The position numbers were made by a program, and so were the translations under genes. A DNA stretch of 64,000 nucleotides from Gimesia algae (GTDB lineage Bacteria > Planctomycetota > Planctomycetia > Planctomycetales > Planctomycetaceae), in the NCBI RefSeq assembly GCF_007746795.1, contig NZ_CP036343.1:1368531-1432530 (forward strand). The letters are read 5' to 3'. Position 1 is the first letter of the stretch. Each line of letters opens with the position of its first letter. The notes beneath the pieces are model-generated. The model searched no databases. It worked only from the letters and a program-made list of their open reading frames with translations, and was not told where the DNA came from. Positions 54,966 through 63,594 of the stretch are shown one piece after another.

Positions 54966-57900
54966 ATGCTTTGCAACATCCTCACTGTATTCACCCTGGT
55001 CTACTGCTGTCTGCTTCCTCTCCAATCTGTCTCCGCTGAGAAACCCAATCACAGTGTCGACATCTGTGTCTATGGCGGAACATCCGGTGGCGTCGTCGCG
55101 GCCGTCAAAGCAGCCCGACTCGGAAAACGTGCCATTCTCATTGAACCTGGACAGCATCTGGGTGGCATGAGTTCCGGTGGCCTCAGCTTTTCTGACATGG
55201 GTAAAGCAGCAACCGTCGCTGGCATGGCGCGGGAGTTCTATCAGCGCATCGGCAGGAAATACAACAAGCCTCTGGAAACACAGCTCGAACCCCATGTCGC
55301 CGAGCAGGTGTTCGACGAGATGATCAAAGAAGCCGGCGTCACTGTACTTAAAGGAGAACCGCTGAAAGAAGTCATCAAACAGGGCCCCCGTATTCAAACC
55401 CTGATCACCGAAAAGGGGACCCGCATCGACGCGAAGATGTTTATCGACACTACATACGAAGGTGATCTGCTGGCAGCAGCCGGTGTTTCCTATTCGCTGA
55501 CTCGCGAAGCCAATTCGCAATACAACGAAACTCTGAATGGCATTCAGTATCATGAAATCCCCCAGGTCCTGTTCGGAAAAGTCAATGCTATCGGCCGCCG
55601 AAAAGATCGCCGCGGCCTATGGGATCGCTCCATCCCACTCGATCCGTATTGTATTCCCGGAAATCCGGAAAGCGGTCTGCTACCTCTGATCGAGGAAGGT
55701 GAACTCGGAAATCATGGGGAAGCCGCTCCCGGCGTACAGGCTTACTGCTTTCGACTCTGCGTGACCGATCAACCCGAGAATCGGATCCCCATCGAACCTC
55801 CCGCCAACTACGATCCTGCCCGCTATGAAATCGTCGCCCGTTACATCAAAGCCTGTCAGAAAGCCGGCGATGACATGGACCTCCGCTGGTTCACCAAACA
55901 CGATGCACTCCCTAACGGCAAATTCGATTTCAACACCGCCTACTTCGGTTTGAATTACGTCGGCGGGAACAAAGGTTACACCGAAGCCAGCCACGCAGAG
56001 CGTCAGAAAATCATTAAAGAACATGAGAACTACGCCCGCGGCCTGTATCATTTTTTGAAGACGGACCCGCGTGTTCCTGAAAAAGTCCGACAGCAGATCA
56101 GTCAATATGGTCTCTGCAAAGATGAATTTCTCGACAACGGAGGCTGGCCGCATCAGCTTTATATTCGCGAGTCACGGCGGATGATTTCCGACCTGGTCAT
56201 GACAGAACATCACTGTCGCCACACGGAAGTTGCTCCCCAATCTGTGGGACTGGCCTCGTATGGAGTCGACATCCACGAAATCCGTCGGATTGCTCATGAC
56301 GGTATGATGATCCGCGAAGGCAAACTGCTCGGTCATACCGGCACCCGCGGGCCTTATCCCATTGGCTTGGCAGCGATCGTCCCCAAAGCCTCCGAATGTA
56401 ATAACCTGCTGGTCACCTTTGCGATCTCCGCCAGTCATGTCGCCTTTGGTTCCACCCGTATGGAACCCGTGCTCATGATCCTCAGCCAGTCCGCTGCCAC
56501 CGCCGCCAGCCAGGCCATTGATGCCGACTCCCCGATCCAGGAAATCAACTACCAGCGACTCCGCACCCAACTCCTTGCCGATGGTCAACTGCTCGATTGG
56601 CCTTCGCCCGTCAAACGAGGTCAACCGCAGGCGCGCGTCGTCACCACGGCGGAAAAATTGCCGGGTATCGTCCTCGATGATTCCGCAGCCGAATACACAG
56701 GTGGTTGGAGTGAAAGCAATCGTCAGCCGTCTCCCATCGGCCCCACCTACACACATGATAACAACAAAGACCGCGGTAAGAAAACCGCCCGCTTCTCGCC
56801 CGAAATCAAACACACAGGCGACTACGAAGTCCGTCTGCTCTATACCTGGCATGAGAACCGTTCCACGAAAGTGCCGGTCACCATTCTGAGTGCCGACGGC
56901 GAAAAAACCGTCACCATCAATCAGCGACAGCCCGCTCTCATCAACCGCATCCCCGTGTCGCTGGGTGAATTCCATTTCGAAGCCGGGCAGCCGGCGTACA
57001 TCACCATTTCCAATACCGGCGCCGATGGCTACGTTGTCGTCGATGGCCTGCAACTGCTTCCGGTAGAAATCGCTGCTGATGAACGTGCCGGCACAAAAGC
57101 TTCCGGCTTCCCGGAAATCAGCATGGCGGAAAAACCGATCGCGAAACCGCTTCCCAATCCAGAGGCGGCCCGCGTCGCTGTTTCCCCCCTCGCTGCCAAA
57201 ACCGAACCCCGCACACCCGGTGAAAGTACCCGACATTCCGACGAACCCGTCACGCTCGCGAAAGAGACTCCCGCAGCAAAAGTAGATGGCAAATCTTACG
57301 ACGTCGTCGTTGTCGGCGGAACGGGCGGCGGTGTCGCCTGTGCCGTGCGTGCTGCCCGCGAAGGCTGTTCCGTGCTGCTCGTGCAACACAACGGTCATCT
57401 CGGCGGCATGATGACCAACGGCCTGATGCAGTGGGATGCACTTTACGGCGGCCCCCGTTCTCCCCTCTTCAGCGAACTGCTTGAGAACATTGAAAACTAT
57501 TACATCGACACCTTCGGTCGCGACTCCCACGATCACCAGACGATCCGCTACACACACGAAAAATACCCCATCGGCTGGGCCGAACCGCATGTCGCTGAAC
57601 GCGAATTTAATCGACTCGTCGCTCAGGAAAACAACATCACACTCCTGTTGAATCATTACCCGACGGAAGTGAATCGCCTGGACGCTCTCATCAAAAGTGT
57701 CACCCTCTGCCGCTTCGGTACTCCCGAAACGATCCAGGTAAAGGGTACCACCTTTGTCGATGCGACTTATGAAGGCGATCTGTTCGCGCTGGCTGATGTC
57801 CCGTATCGCGTCGGTCGTGAAGCCCGCGAGGAATTCAACGAACCGCACGCCGGTAAAGTATTCGTTAATATTGATGGTCACCGTCCCGAAGGCATCGTCA

Positions 57901-59078
57901 AGGAAGGACTCAACATTCGCGTCTACGGAGCAAGGCAGGGGAGTATGGATCCCACCAGTCCGTTCACAGCAGATGGCGCCGTCCAGGCCTACAATTATCG
58001 TTTCTGCGTCACCTCCGACCCCGCTAATCGGCTGCCCATCCCCAAACCGGCCAGCTATGATCGTGAGAATTATCTCAACTTTCATCGTCGCTATATCCAC
58101 GCCAGCCAAGGCCCCAACCACAAATCGCACGTTAACAGCCCGATCATGCCGGGACAGAATCATGCATATCCTGAAGCCGACTGGTCCACCCGCGAACAGA
58201 TCATCCAGCAGCATCTCGACTTCGGCCTGGGATTGATGTGGTTCCTGCAGCATGATGAAACGATCCCCGCAGCGCAGCGTAAGAAGTTTCTCGAATGGGG
58301 GCTGCCCAAAGATGAATACGCCGACCACAATCACGTTCCCTACGAAATGTATGTCCGCGAAGCCCGCCGTATAGTCGGGCGTCATGTCTTCAATGAAAAC
58401 GATGGCATGCTCACCAAAGACTACCAGCGGACTCCCATCCACCCGGACAGCATCGCGGTCACCGACTGGTATATGGACTCGCATTCCTGCACCACCGACA
58501 GTCGGCCCGGATTCAAGTACGACGGCAAACTGATTCTTACCGAAGAATCCCGTCCGTCGCAGATTCCCTATCGCGCACTGCTGCCACAAGGCGTCGACAA
58601 TTTGCTGGTCCCCGTCTGTCTCTCTGCGACCCACATCGCCTGGGGTGCCATCCGTCTGGAACCCGTCTTTCTGCAGACCGGAGAAGCGGCCGGCTATGCC
58701 GCCGCGCTCGCGAAACAACAGTCGACGACTCCCGCCAACCTCGATCCCGAACTGCTGCTGCAAACTCTCGTGCGCCATCGTCAACTGGTCAGCTTCTTTA
58801 ACGACATCAAAATCACCGATTCGGACCCGGCAATACCGGCTGCCCTCTATTTCGCGACAAAAGGCTTCTTCAACGACTACGACGCCCGGCTCAACGAACC
58901 GCTGACTCAATCTGTGCAGACCGCCTGGGAACAGGGACTGCAGCAACTGGAGCAGGGAACTCTCAATCCGCGACAACTCGCGAAGCAGGTGCAGCAGGCC
59001 GAAGAGCAACCGTCGCCGACTACTAAAACCAGACGAGGCGTCTTTCTGCTGCAGGCCTGGGACCGCATTCAAAAATAA
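54966..59078 (+). CDS. Tandem FAD-dependent oxidoreductase with golvesin-like domain
   Basis: 1370 residues. Signal peptide (about 1-24, LQSVSA). First FAD unit (about 27-560) begins VDICVYGGTSGGVVAAVKAA and has PGQHLGGMSSGG. A golvesin C-terminal-like beta-sandwich (about 565-700; IVLDDSAAEYTGGWSES through GADGYVVVDGLQLLP) and a Pro/Ala-rich linker (about 700-775) follow. Then comes a second FAD unit (about 776-1325; VVVVGGTGGGVACAVRAA, HNGHLGGMMTNG). The two halves share many motifs, such as YEGDL and MYVREARR/LYIRESRR, so they arose by duplication. Probably two secreted oxidoreductase sites acting on glycans. It overlaps long antisense open frames with no independent support. Confidence 0.9.
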   Translation: MLCNILTVFTLVYCCLLPLQSVSAEKPNHSVDICVYGGTSGGVVAAVKAARLGKRAILIEPGQHLGGMSSGGLSFSDMGKAATVAGMAREFYQRIGRKYNKPLETQLEPHVAEQVFDEMIKEAGVTVLKGEPLKEVIKQGPRIQTLITEKGTRIDAKMFIDTTYEGDLLAAAGVSYSLTREANSQYNETLNGIQYHEIPQVLFGKVNAIGRRKDRRGLWDRSIPLDPYCIPGNPESGLLPLIEEGELGNHGEAAPGVQAYCFRLCVTDQPENRIPIEPPANYDPARYEIVARYIKACQKAGDDMDLRWFTKHDALPNGKFDFNTAYFGLNYVGGNKGYTEASHAERQKIIKEHENYARGLYHFLKTDPRVPEKVRQQISQYGLCKDEFLDNGGWPHQLYIRESRRMISDLVMTEHHCRHTEVAPQSVGLASYGVDIHEIRRIAHDGMMIREGKLLGHTGTRGPYPIGLAAIVPKASECNNLLVTFAISASHVAFGSTRMEPVLMILSQSAATAASQAIDADSPIQEINYQRLRTQLLADGQLLDWPSPVKRGQPQARVVTTAEKLPGIVLDDSAAEYTGGWSESNRQPSPIGPTYTHDNNKDRGKKTARFSPEIKHTGDYEVRLLYTWHENRSTKVPVTILSADGEKTVTINQRQPALINRIPVSLGEFHFEAGQPAYITISNTGADGYVVVDGLQLLPVEIAADERAGTKASGFPEISMAEKPIAKPLPNPEAARVAVSPLAAKTEPRTPGESTRHSDEPVTLAKETPAAKVDGKSYDVVVVGGTGGGVACAVRAAREGCSVLLVQHNGHLGGMMTNGLMQWDALYGGPRSPLFSELLENIENYYIDTFGRDSHDHQTIRYTHEKYPIGWAEPHVAEREFNRLVAQENNITLLLNHYPTEVNRLDALIKSVTLCRFGTPETIQVKGTTFVDATYEGDLFALADVPYRVGREAREEFNEPHAGKVFVNIDGHRPEGIVKEGLNIRVYGARQGSMDPTSPFTADGAVQAYNYRFCVTSDPANRLPIPKPASYDRENYLNFHRRYIHASQGPNHKSHVNSPIMPGQNHAYPEADWSTREQIIQQHLDFGLGLMWFLQHDETIPAAQRKKFLEWGLPKDEYADHNHVPYEMYVREARRIVGRHVFNENDGMLTKDYQRTPIHPDSIAVTDWYMDSHSCTTDSRPGFKYDGKLILTEESRPSQIPYRALLPQGVDNLLVPVCLSATHIAWGAIRLEPVFLQTGEAAGYAAALAKQQSTTPANLDPELLLQTLVRHRQLVSFFNDIKITDSDPAIPAALYFATKGFFNDYDARLNEPLTQSVQTAWEQGLQQLEQGTLNPRQLAKQVQQAEEQPSPTTKTRRGVFLLQAWDRIQK

Positions 59079-59573
59079 TTCAAGTGACTGCATCCTGTTC
59101 ACTTTCTACTGCATAAATTCGTCTTGACACTCACTCGCTGCGCGGCATGATAAACGCTTATAAGCAAGTCGCGCGCGATCCACTACTGGTTCAGGTGATG
59201 ATCACGAACAGGAGATAACAACGGCACTATCAAACCCGCTTGCCTCAACGCGATCTGAAAAAACAACTGCTCAAAAGCACGCTGTGGGTCGACACACATC
59301 GCCGCATTTTGGCGCTGCTCTCGTCCCCGGTTCGCCTTTACATCAAAACATATCAGCACATATCGCGCACTCTTTTTGTCCATCTCCGCTTGACGACCCC
59401 ACGCCATTCCACAAAATAATCGACAATAAAATTGAAAACAGATTTCAGACATCAGCTCAAACACCGTACAAATGAAAAGAAATCCCTCGCCTGTGGCTCG
59501 TCTCTGCACCGTATTCCCTTGTGTTGCGTGACACTTCTGGCAAACCAACAGTGATCGATTCACCAACCCCCAA
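59079..59573. other. Intergenic region after the FAD oxidoreductase gene
   Basis: No supportable gene. A 171-codon minus-strand open frame (59183-59698) runs through the hairpins at 59588-59683, has no usable binding site, and is rated unlikely. No plus-strand terminator of the oxidoreductase gene was recognised. Confidence 0.45.
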
Positions 59574-59762
59574 TAAAAAAAGCTGGCCCCGAATGAAATT
59601 CGGGGTTGTCGCAGACAACAGGAAACAGTCAGTGTAAACACACAAATAAGTTCTACGTAACCAAACGGCCTCCCGCAGGAGGCTGACACATGTAACATCC
59701 CCCAGAAATTTTGCGGAGATTCTTCAAGCCACCGGGTTCCAACTGTCGGCTTACCCGACAGT
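59574..59762 (-). repeat. Cluster of three perfect hairpins (repeat or structured RNA)
   Basis: Three perfect stems: ACTGTCGG/CCGACAGT (59742-59762), GCCTCC/GGAGGC (59668-59683) and CCCCGAAT/ATTCGGGG (59588-59606). On the minus strand the last is followed by CCAGC then T7, like a terminator with a spacer. The segment beside the first stem, AACCCGGTGGC, resembles planctomycete intergenic repeats remembered from other genomes. Confidence 0.5.
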
Positions 59763-59951
59763 GCGCAGGGTCATCCCGCCAGGAAAAATAGTTGCAGTCC
59801 GATTTTACCCGATCTCACCCGACCCACCTCAGATGAACACCGCGCAGTAAACTTCAGATTCTGCGTGACAAATCAGCACGGCTGATTTAAGATAAACAGA
59901 GTGAATGCACCCAGCGAAGCAGATTACCCCTAAGATGGAGTTCCCGATTTG

Positions 59952-60413
59952 ATGCCACTCAAGGTGAAACGATATCTGCTGATTTTCCTCACATCGTTCG
60001 GCTGCCTGCTGTTGATGACCATCGTCATTTACTTCAAATACGCCCCCCACAATCCAGTGACCGAACTGGAAACCGTCACCGCCCGCATCCCCCTGGGCAT
60101 TTCCGCAGCAGAAGCAGACGCCTTGATGGGTACGCCCCCCGACGCCATTTCTCAAACACGGGGCACACTCATGAATTCCATGACGCTGCTATCCACGGAC
60201 AACTCTCAGTCAGCGCAACAGGGCAGCGTGCAACTCTATTCCCTGCGCACCTGGCACCGCGGCGACAGGCATGCCACCGTCGTTATCGATCAATCCGACA
60301 AAGTCGCCGGCCACTGGACCTGGTCCGATCACCCACCGAGCAGCAAATCGCAATTCAACCTGAACCAGGTAGCCCAAAGCATCCTTAAACTCTGGCGCGC
60401 CCTGATTGGCTGA
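59952..60413 (+). CDS. Membrane-anchored hypothetical protein
   Basis: 153 residues with one N-terminal membrane helix (about 7-28, LLIFLTSFGCLLLMTIVIYF) and a periplasmic domain. IPLGISAAEADALMGTPPD recalls the BamE/SmpA helix-turn element, only as a loose resemblance. TTG 59949 (spaced eight bases from GGAG) is an alternative start. The stop lies 18 bases from the converging Nudix gene stop. Function unknown. Confidence 0.7.
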   Translation: MPLKVKRYLLIFLTSFGCLLLMTIVIYFKYAPHNPVTELETVTARIPLGISAAEADALMGTPPDAISQTRGTLMNSMTLLSTDNSQSAQQGSVQLYSLRTWHRGDRHATVVIDQSDKVAGHWTWSDHPPSSKSQFNLNQVAQSILKLWRALIG

Positions 60414-60431
60414 TGAAGGCGACGACTCGTT

Positions 60432-60923
60432 TCAGTACTGCAAATGTATCAAATCGGCATGAACTTGAAATGCATGCTCCACCAGTTCCGGCAACGCAGC
60501 CGGTCGTAGTATCTCAGTCGTTTCACTGAGTTCTTCCCGCGACCACCAGTGAATCGCTTTACACACCCGCCGTTCCGATTCCGATAAACCTTGACGATTC
60601 AGCACAGGCGTCTCACTCCCCCGGCACACATAGTACGTCTCATGACTGAGTACAGCCCCGATCCCCGGCAGGTCCAGTTGAACTTCACGCACGCCAATCC
60701 GCCGCCCGACCTTCACGTCCGCCAGCCTCAGTTCCTCCCGCAACTCCCGCCGCAGTGCCTCAACTTCCGATTCCCCACCTTCAACCCCACCACCGGGAGT
60801 CGCCCAGTAACCGAGCAACTCCGGCCACGACCGATCTGCGGGCAGCGCATCTTCATGCCGCACCAACAGCACCTGATCCTGCTCATTCAACAAAATCGCC
60901 CGAGCCGACTTGCGTTGTTTCAT
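60432..60923 (-). CDS. Nudix hydrolase
   Basis: Pyrophosphohydrolase that cleaves nucleoside diphosphate-linked compounds. The Nudix box is complete: GGGVEGGESEVEALRRELREE, with the two catalytic glutamates in REEL. 163 residues, a normal size. The ends (ARAILLNEQDQVLLVRHED and EELSETTEILRP) fit the MutT-type fold. Substrate not deducible. Alone, convergent with the membrane protein. Confidence 0.93.
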   Translation of the reverse strand: MKQRKSARAILLNEQDQVLLVRHEDALPADRSWPELLGYWATPGGGVEGGESEVEALRRELREELRLADVKVGRRIGVREVQLDLPGIGAVLSHETYYVCRGSETPVLNRQGLSESERRVCKAIHWWSREELSETTEILRPAALPELVEHAFQVHADLIHLQY

Positions 60924-61088
60924 GGGATTTTTCTTTTTTTATCTGGCAGATATAGGAAGAATGAGTGATCCTTGACTTACATAACTCTGAACCAAGTGAA
61001 TTAATAATAGTAATCCCCAGTATGATCAGTGTATACTAATAAGACTGACTGGCCGATCATCGATAATCTCTAACCCGTGATTGAAATC

Positions 61089-62462
61089 ATGTATTTTTGC
61101 AATATACCCAAACTATCGCGTACACTTTTTTTTGGTTTAGTCACCATTTTTTTCATATTCCCATCATCGCTCTACGCAGAAGACTGGATTGGCAAGAAAT
61201 TCATGCCGAACGCCGACATAAAATATTTCAAAACCAGCAAAGCAGTTGAGGAAGTCCCTGCTGAGAGTATTGAATTCCCATTAACGGTCACTCAAACCGA
61301 TAAAGAACACTTGAAGGTAAGTGGCGGGTGGGTCAAGAAAACACATGTCATCCCTTTGGATGAAGCGATTGACTACTATAGCGATTATCTGAAAACCAAA
61401 AATCCATTCAGTTCCTGGGCTTATACGAATCGCGCCATTTCCTGGCATGAAAAGAACGAGAACAGTAAAGCAATCAATGATTTTATCTGGGCGACTCGTT
61501 TCGATTCCAAGAATGCAATCGCATACCATTATGAAGGAGTCACCTGGTTAGTTCGGCGAGAAAATGACACAGCCGTTGATCGATTCGACAACGCTGCTAA
61601 ATTTTTTCCCGATAATCCTAAAACCTATTTTTATCGCGGTGTGGCTAAGTACGAAAGAGGGACTTACTATCGACCTGCATATGATCTTGCGCTGAAAGAT
61701 TTTGACAAATCCATCGCCCTCGCACCTGATTTTCCAGAGGCTTACCAGAAACGGGGAGACACTTATTTTCAATTAGAAAAATTCGAGCAAGCACTCAAAG
61801 ATTATGATACGGCAGTTCGACTCAACCCAAACTCTCACATCGCTTACTTCAACCGTGGACTGGCCTGGACTCGAAAAGGAAAACCCCAAAAAGCGATCAA
61901 GGACTTTGATGCGGCAATCCGGCTCAACGCTGAGTTCTGGCTTGCTTATCAAAGTCGGGGTTATGCTTGGAATGCACTTGGGGAATACGAAAAAGCAATC
62001 AAAGAATTTAACGCACTGATTAAACAAGATCCAGATTATTTCTTTTACATAATTGACCGGGCTTACTGTCATAGTTCAAAAGGAAAATACGATTTAGCAA
62101 TTCAAGATTATCAGGAAGTAATCCACCAACGTCCCGATTCACCTCACGGACATAACGGAGTTTCCTGGATTCGATCCACTTGTCCTGACCCACAATATCG
62201 AGATGGCAATGCCGCTGTTGAATCAGGGAAAAAAGCATGTGAACTGTCTCGATGGAGGAACCCTGAATACCTTGACACGCTGGCAGCCGCTTATGCTGAA
62301 AATAATGACTTCGAGCAATCAATCAAATATCAAAAAAGAGCAATACAACTATCCGATGGCGATTCAAGCAGGGAAGAGTTCGAATCACGACTGAAACTCT
62401 ATCAGGCTGGTAAACCCTACCACCAAACTCCAGCAGAAATTCAACTACCGAAACCTGAATAG
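61089..62462 (+). CDS. Secreted TPR-repeat protein
   Basis: Signal peptide (about 8-31, LFFGLVTIFFIFPSSLYA), an N-terminal SH3-like stretch (about 35-80; IGKKFMPNADIKYF and HLKVSGGWVKKTHVIPLDEAIDYY), then at least seven TPR units (about 85-420) with the W-x-x-x-G-x-x-Y/A-x-x-A-I-x-D-F pattern (for example AYFNRGLAWTRKGKPQKAIKDFDAAI). 457 residues from ATG 61089; GTG 61077 is the alternative. Base composition is AT-richer than neighbouring genes. Role unknown; a periplasmic protein-protein interaction module. Confidence 0.82.
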   Translation: MYFCNIPKLSRTLFFGLVTIFFIFPSSLYAEDWIGKKFMPNADIKYFKTSKAVEEVPAESIEFPLTVTQTDKEHLKVSGGWVKKTHVIPLDEAIDYYSDYLKTKNPFSSWAYTNRAISWHEKNENSKAINDFIWATRFDSKNAIAYHYEGVTWLVRRENDTAVDRFDNAAKFFPDNPKTYFYRGVAKYERGTYYRPAYDLALKDFDKSIALAPDFPEAYQKRGDTYFQLEKFEQALKDYDTAVRLNPNSHIAYFNRGLAWTRKGKPQKAIKDFDAAIRLNAEFWLAYQSRGYAWNALGEYEKAIKEFNALIKQDPDYFFYIIDRAYCHSSKGKYDLAIQDYQEVIHQRPDSPHGHNGVSWIRSTCPDPQYRDGNAAVESGKKACELSRWRNPEYLDTLAAAYAENNDFEQSIKYQKRAIQLSDGDSSREEFESRLKLYQAGKPYHQTPAEIQLPKPE

Positions 62463-62539
62463 CAAAACCCTAGATAGAATCGTTTTTCCTTATTGTTGTG
62501 ATTGTCTTAAATTTTCACATCGTATCAGGACTTACACCA

Positions 62540-63274
62540 ATGTTCGATTTCGCAACTCCCACGATCCACGAAATTGCTCCGGATGTGTTTCGGATTGGCT
62601 GTTATGCGCAGGGGCTGGATCTGCAGTTTAATTATTTTCTGGTCCGCGATGACGCGCCGCTGCTGTTTACGACCGGGTATAAGTCCAGCTTTCCGCTGGT
62701 ACACAAAGCGGTCGCGCAGGTGATGGATCCGGCGGACCTGCGGTATATCGCCTTCAGTCATTTTGAGTCGGATGAATGCGGGGCGCTCAACCAGTGGCTC
62801 GAAGTCGCTCCCGACGCAGTGCCGGTCTGCAGCCTGGTCTCGGCGATGGTCAATATCAATGACTTCGCCATCCGGCCGCCCAAAGGCATGGTCGACGGCG
62901 AACTGCTCAACACGGGCAGACATCAATACCGCTTTTGCTCGACCGCGCAACTGCCGCACGGCTGGGATGCGGGGCTCCTGTATGAAGAGACGCAAGGCAC
63001 GCTGTTCTGTTCCGACCTGTTTCACCAGGGAGGCAACCCCGACGCGCTCACCGAAAGTGATCTGTCAGAACAGGTGCTGGCCGCAATGCAGCAGATGCAG
63101 GCGGGACCGCTGGCCGACTACATCCCCTACACAAAACAGACCGACCGGATACTCAACCGCCTGGCAGACCTCAAACCCAAAACGCTCGCCGTCATGCACG
63201 GCTCCAGTTTCACCGGCAACGGCGAACAGGCCTTCCGGGATCTGTCGACCGCGATGAAAACTGTTTTCGATTGA
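62540..63274 (+). CDS. MBL-fold metallo-hydrolase, ODP (diiron) type
   Basis: Metallo-beta-lactamase fold with the diiron/oxygen-binding set: HFESDECG (H-x-E-x-D) near residue 75, LPHGWDAG (His), CSDLFHQGG (Asp, His) and MHGSSFTGNG (His). This is the pattern of the oxidase half of flavodiiron proteins and of ODP chemosensors; no flavodoxin domain follows, so it is an ODP-like single domain. ATG 62540 is chosen because AGGA lies nine bases before it; an earlier start at 62498 has no support. 244 residues. Cytoplasmic. An O2 or redox sensing role is possible but unproven. Confidence 0.85.
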   Translation: MFDFATPTIHEIAPDVFRIGCYAQGLDLQFNYFLVRDDAPLLFTTGYKSSFPLVHKAVAQVMDPADLRYIAFSHFESDECGALNQWLEVAPDAVPVCSLVSAMVNINDFAIRPPKGMVDGELLNTGRHQYRFCSTAQLPHGWDAGLLYEETQGTLFCSDLFHQGGNPDALTESDLSEQVLAAMQQMQAGPLADYIPYTKQTDRILNRLADLKPKTLAVMHGSSFTGNGEQAFRDLSTAMKTVFD

Positions 63275-63594
63275 GAGCGCTCAAACGGATTTTGCGACCA
63301 CGAAAAACACGTAATATCACGAAACGAGCTTTGTTTACCTTCCCATACTATATTTGAAAGAATCCCAGCCTCTCAGTCCTGGCGAGAGTCGCTTGAACCG
63401 CGACTAACGCCGAAAGGCTGATCTTGTTTACGGTAATCCCCCCCCGCTCAATGTCGACCGCAGGCTGTCTCCATTAGCCGAAGGGCATTAGCCCCGGTTT
63501 TCGTCCAGTCCATTTTTGACAGCCCATCCTGATTGTTTCTTTTTAAGACAAATCCGCACCCAGAAGTAACATCGGGACGCGTTCGAAAATAACC
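63275..63594. other. Intergenic region with repeat-like hairpins
   Basis: About 320 bases with no gene. It contains the hairpin and mirrored elements listed separately at 63387-63493. Confidence 0.5.
63387..63493. repeat. Repeat-like segment with hairpin and near-palindromic pair
   Basis: AGTCGC (63387-63392) and GCGACT (63400-63405) form a hairpin. The block 63402-63422 (GACTAACGCCGAAAGGCTGAT) is a near reverse complement of 63473-63493 (ATTAGCCGAAGGGCATTAGCC), matching at roughly 14 of 21 places. Such paired motifs are typical of planctomycete intergenic repeats. Confidence 0.45.

Noticed and set aside
55680-56153. A 157-codon minus-strand frame over the same gene.
   Set aside because: Shadow of the same coding sequence with no motif.
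56172-59102. A 976-codon open frame on the minus strand, opposite the double FAD oxidoreductase.
   Set aside because: It is the shadow of a strongly biased gene. The plus-strand frame has FAD motifs, signal peptide and domain logic; the antisense frame has no recognisable motif or binding site.
59183-59698. A 171-codon minus-strand frame in the intergenic region.
   Set aside because: It runs through perfect hairpins, its ATG lacks a properly spaced binding site, and the composition looks random.
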